A stretch of 64,000 nucleotides of DNA, taken from Rhodopirellula halodulae (GTDB lineage Bacteria; Planctomycetota; Planctomycetia; Pirellulales; Pirellulaceae). The notes under the pieces were generated by a model. The model was given only the letters and a program-made list of their open reading frames with translations. It was not told where the DNA came from and searched no databases. This document shows positions 62,446 through 64,000 of the stretch, one piece after another. The number at the start of each line of letters is the position of its first letter. Within the stretch, counting starts at the first letter, position 1. The DNA lies in NCBI RefSeq assembly GCF_020966775.1, contig NZ_JAJKFV010000011.1, positions 485,023-549,022 on the forward strand, given 5' to 3'. The position numbers were made by a program, and so were the translations under genes.

Positions 62446-64000
62446 TCGCACGACCTCCGATAAAACAGACACACCTTTCCGAAGACACGCTGCATGCCTT
62501 TCTTCATGACGAACTGAAAGACGACACCCGCGAGGTCACGCAGCACATCGAAACGTGCGAACAGTGCCAACGACAAGTGGAACAATTGGCCACGAGCGGT
62601 TGGAATGACGACGATCTCGGGCAGCTTCTTCGCGACCGCGGATCGGCGAATCGACTCGCCCAAGAAAACCCAACCTTGCCACCATCCGGTCGCAACGATG
62701 TTGATACGGACGACTTTCTCACGAACGCAAATCTGAAACACTCAGCGGGTGCTCGGCCTCTGAGCTTTCTGGATGAGCCCACCGACGGTGACTCGATCGG
62801 TCGTTTCGCACGCTATGAAATCAAAGAGATCCTCGGCCGTGGCGGCATGGGTATTGTCATGCGTGCCTTGGACACTTCCCTGGGGCGTCAATGTGCCGTG
62901 AAAGTCTTGTCTCCTGAACTCGCCACTTCCGCCGCAGCTCGCAAACGTTTTTCGCGAGAGGCGCGTAGTGCGGCCGCCGTGGTGCATCCGCATGTGGTGC
63001 CCATTCAAACCGTCGACGAACACAACGGTTTGCCCTACTTGGTCATGCCGGTCGTGGAAGGACAAAGCCTGCAACAACGAGTCGAACAAGGCGGCCCGTT
63101 GTCGCCGTTGGAAGCCGTCCGCATCGCAACTCAAATCGCCGAGGGTTTGACTGCGGCCCACGAACAAGGGCTCATCCATCGCGACATCAAACCCGCCAAC
63201 ATCCTACTGGAGAACGGAGTCGAACGTGTTCAAATCACCGACTTTGGTTTGGCTCGCGCAGTTGACGACGCCAGCATGACTCGCAGCGGAGTGATCGCGG
63301 GAACGCCACAGTACATGTCACCGGAACAGGCTCATGGTGACGCGATGGATCATCGAAGCGACCTGTTTTCTTTGGGCAGTGTCATCTACTTCATGCTGAC
63401 CGGCCGCAGTCCCTTCCGAGCCGAAACCACCATGGGCGTGCTTAACCGCATCGGTAACGACGCCCCACGTTCGCTTCGTGAAATCAATGCGGAGGTTCCG
63501 GATTGGCTGGAATCATTGGTAATGCGTTTGCTCAGCAAAGATCCATCGCATCGCTACCAACGATCCGCAGACGTCGCGGAGGTTCTCAAAGGTTGGCAAG
63601 CGTATTTGCTGGATCCCACTCGCTCGCCACCCGAACCCATAAAACCCATTGCAACCAGTCCGACCAATCCCAAAGGTGGCAGAAGCTTTATCGGAACTCG
63701 TTTCCCCTGGATCTTGGCAGCCGGGATGTTCGGGTTCTTCGCATGGGCCGCGATTGTGTTGGTGTTGCAGTCGGACAATGGCACGCTCCGCATCGAAAGT
63801 CACGCGGAGCAAGATCTGCCCATCCAAGTTCGTCGTGGGGACGAAGTGGTTCAAGAGATGACCGTCACGGACGATGGACAATCGATCCAAGTCCGCTCGG
63901 GTGAATACACCGTCGAAATCGCAGGGCAATACGATGGGATCCAGATCGACAACCAACAAGTCAAGATTGAACGTGGTGATACACACGTCATCACCATTAC
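62442..64000 (+). CDS. Ser/Thr protein kinase with N-terminal anti-sigma zinc finger (3' truncated)
   Basis: Open to the window end, about 519 residues seen. The first 60 residues hold the zinc anti-sigma motif His-x3-Cys-x2-Cys in HIETCEQCQRQ. Kinase domain from about 128: GRGGMGIVMRA, invariant Lys in CAVKVLSPEL, catalytic IHRDIKPAN (His246, Asp248), DFG in ITDFGLAR and SPEQAHG. A membrane helix follows (WILAAGMFGFFAWAAIVLVL), then the beginning of a beta-rich exported domain. The zinc finger probably binds the sigma factor encoded just upstream (ATGA overlap), so one chain would combine anti-sigma and kinase control. That link is inference; domains are clear. Confidence 0.9.
   Translation, partial: MIARPPIKQTHLSEDTLHAFLHDELKDDTREVTQHIETCEQCQRQVEQLATSGWNDDDLGQLLRDRGSANRLAQENPTLPPSGRNDVDTDDFLTNANLKHSAGARPLSFLDEPTDGDSIGRFARYEIKEILGRGGMGIVMRALDTSLGRQCAVKVLSPELATSAAARKRFSREARSAAAVVHPHVVPIQTVDEHNGLPYLVMPVVEGQSLQQRVEQGGPLSPLEAVRIATQIAEGLTAAHEQGLIHRDIKPANILLENGVERVQITDFGLARAVDDASMTRSGVIAGTPQYMSPEQAHGDAMDHRSDLFSLGSVIYFMLTGRSPFRAETTMGVLNRIGNDAPRSLREINAEVPDWLESLVMRLLSKDPSHRYQRSADVAEVLKGWQAYLLDPTRSPPEPIKPIATSPTNPKGGRSFIGTRFPWILAAGMFGFFAWAAIVLVLQSDNGTLRIESHAEQDLPIQVRRGDEVVQEMTVTDDGQSIQVRSGEYTVEIAGQYDGIQIDNQQVKIERGDTHVITI

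Noticed and set aside
1-64000. CRISPR arrays, tRNA, rRNA, insertion sequences or prophage
   Set aside because: No direct-repeat array, cloverleaf, rRNA-like stretch, transposase or integrase was recognised on reading both strands.

Overview
The window looks like chromosome of a marine planctomycete of the Rhodopirellula/Pirellulales type. The grounds are: ECF sigma genes translationally coupled to membrane Ser/Thr kinases; two unrelated exported proteins that begin with the planctomycete 'LExRxLLAAS' N-terminal motif; a dockerin/EF-hand metalloprotease; a large heme peroxidase; PQQ-type propellers; and an NPCBM-containing protein. No rRNA, tRNA, CRISPR array or insertion sequence was recognised. 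Coding density is high. Species assignment is inference; no database search was possible.

Layout. 1-2.9 kb: the tail of a secreted heme peroxidase and a matrixin-like calcium-binding protease. 3.2-8.0 kb: an ECF sigma / kinase / exported-protein operon joined by ATGA overlaps. 8.2-13.9 kb: single enzymes (PQQ propeller, dienelactone hydrolase, LMW-phosphatase-like protein, Old Yellow Enzyme, zinc alcohol dehydrogenase), two of them followed by clear intrinsic terminators. 13.9-19.8 kb (minus): a complete tripartite RND efflux operon. 19.9-24.6 kb (minus): a CxxCH-bearing cyclase-like repeat protein, an MDP-1 phosphatase, an ArsC-like protein, an NAD(P)-binding protein and an NPCBM metalloprotease.

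24.6-54.4 kb reads as one redox/low-oxygen signalling island: nitrite ammonification (nrfHA), a rhodanese, a MerR/GyrI regulator with a classic 19-bp-spacer promoter, a CoA-binding protein, three two-domain universal stress proteins (two with good sigma-54 promoter matches), an NtrC-type sigma-54 activator, a REC-PAS histidine kinase, a FixL-like kinase that keeps the heme-ligand His and oxygen-sensing Arg at the correct spacing, three CheB-CheR-PAS mega-proteins without CheA or receptors, a histidine kinase/CheY pair, and a protein fusing the RNA-binding regulator CsrA to a phosphotransfer-like helix and a receiver domain. The island ends with a mercuric-reductase-like flavoprotein, a TVP38 membrane protein, an ArsR regulator, a YgaP-like rhodanese and a bacterioferritin. 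The inferred logic: oxygen, redox and phosphorelay inputs feed sigma-54 transcription and CsrA-type post-transcriptional control of a stress/anaerobic programme.

54.5-64 kb: a macrodomain-like protein of unknown function, a YcaQ-type DNA glycosylase, a membrane-GNAT fusion, an MscS channel, an SGNH esterase, and a second ECF sigma / kinase pair whose kinase carries its own anti-sigma-type zinc finger and runs off the window end.

The strongest candidate for an undescribed system is the CsrA-REC fusion together with its GGA-rich leader and adjoining CheB/CheR-kinase operon.
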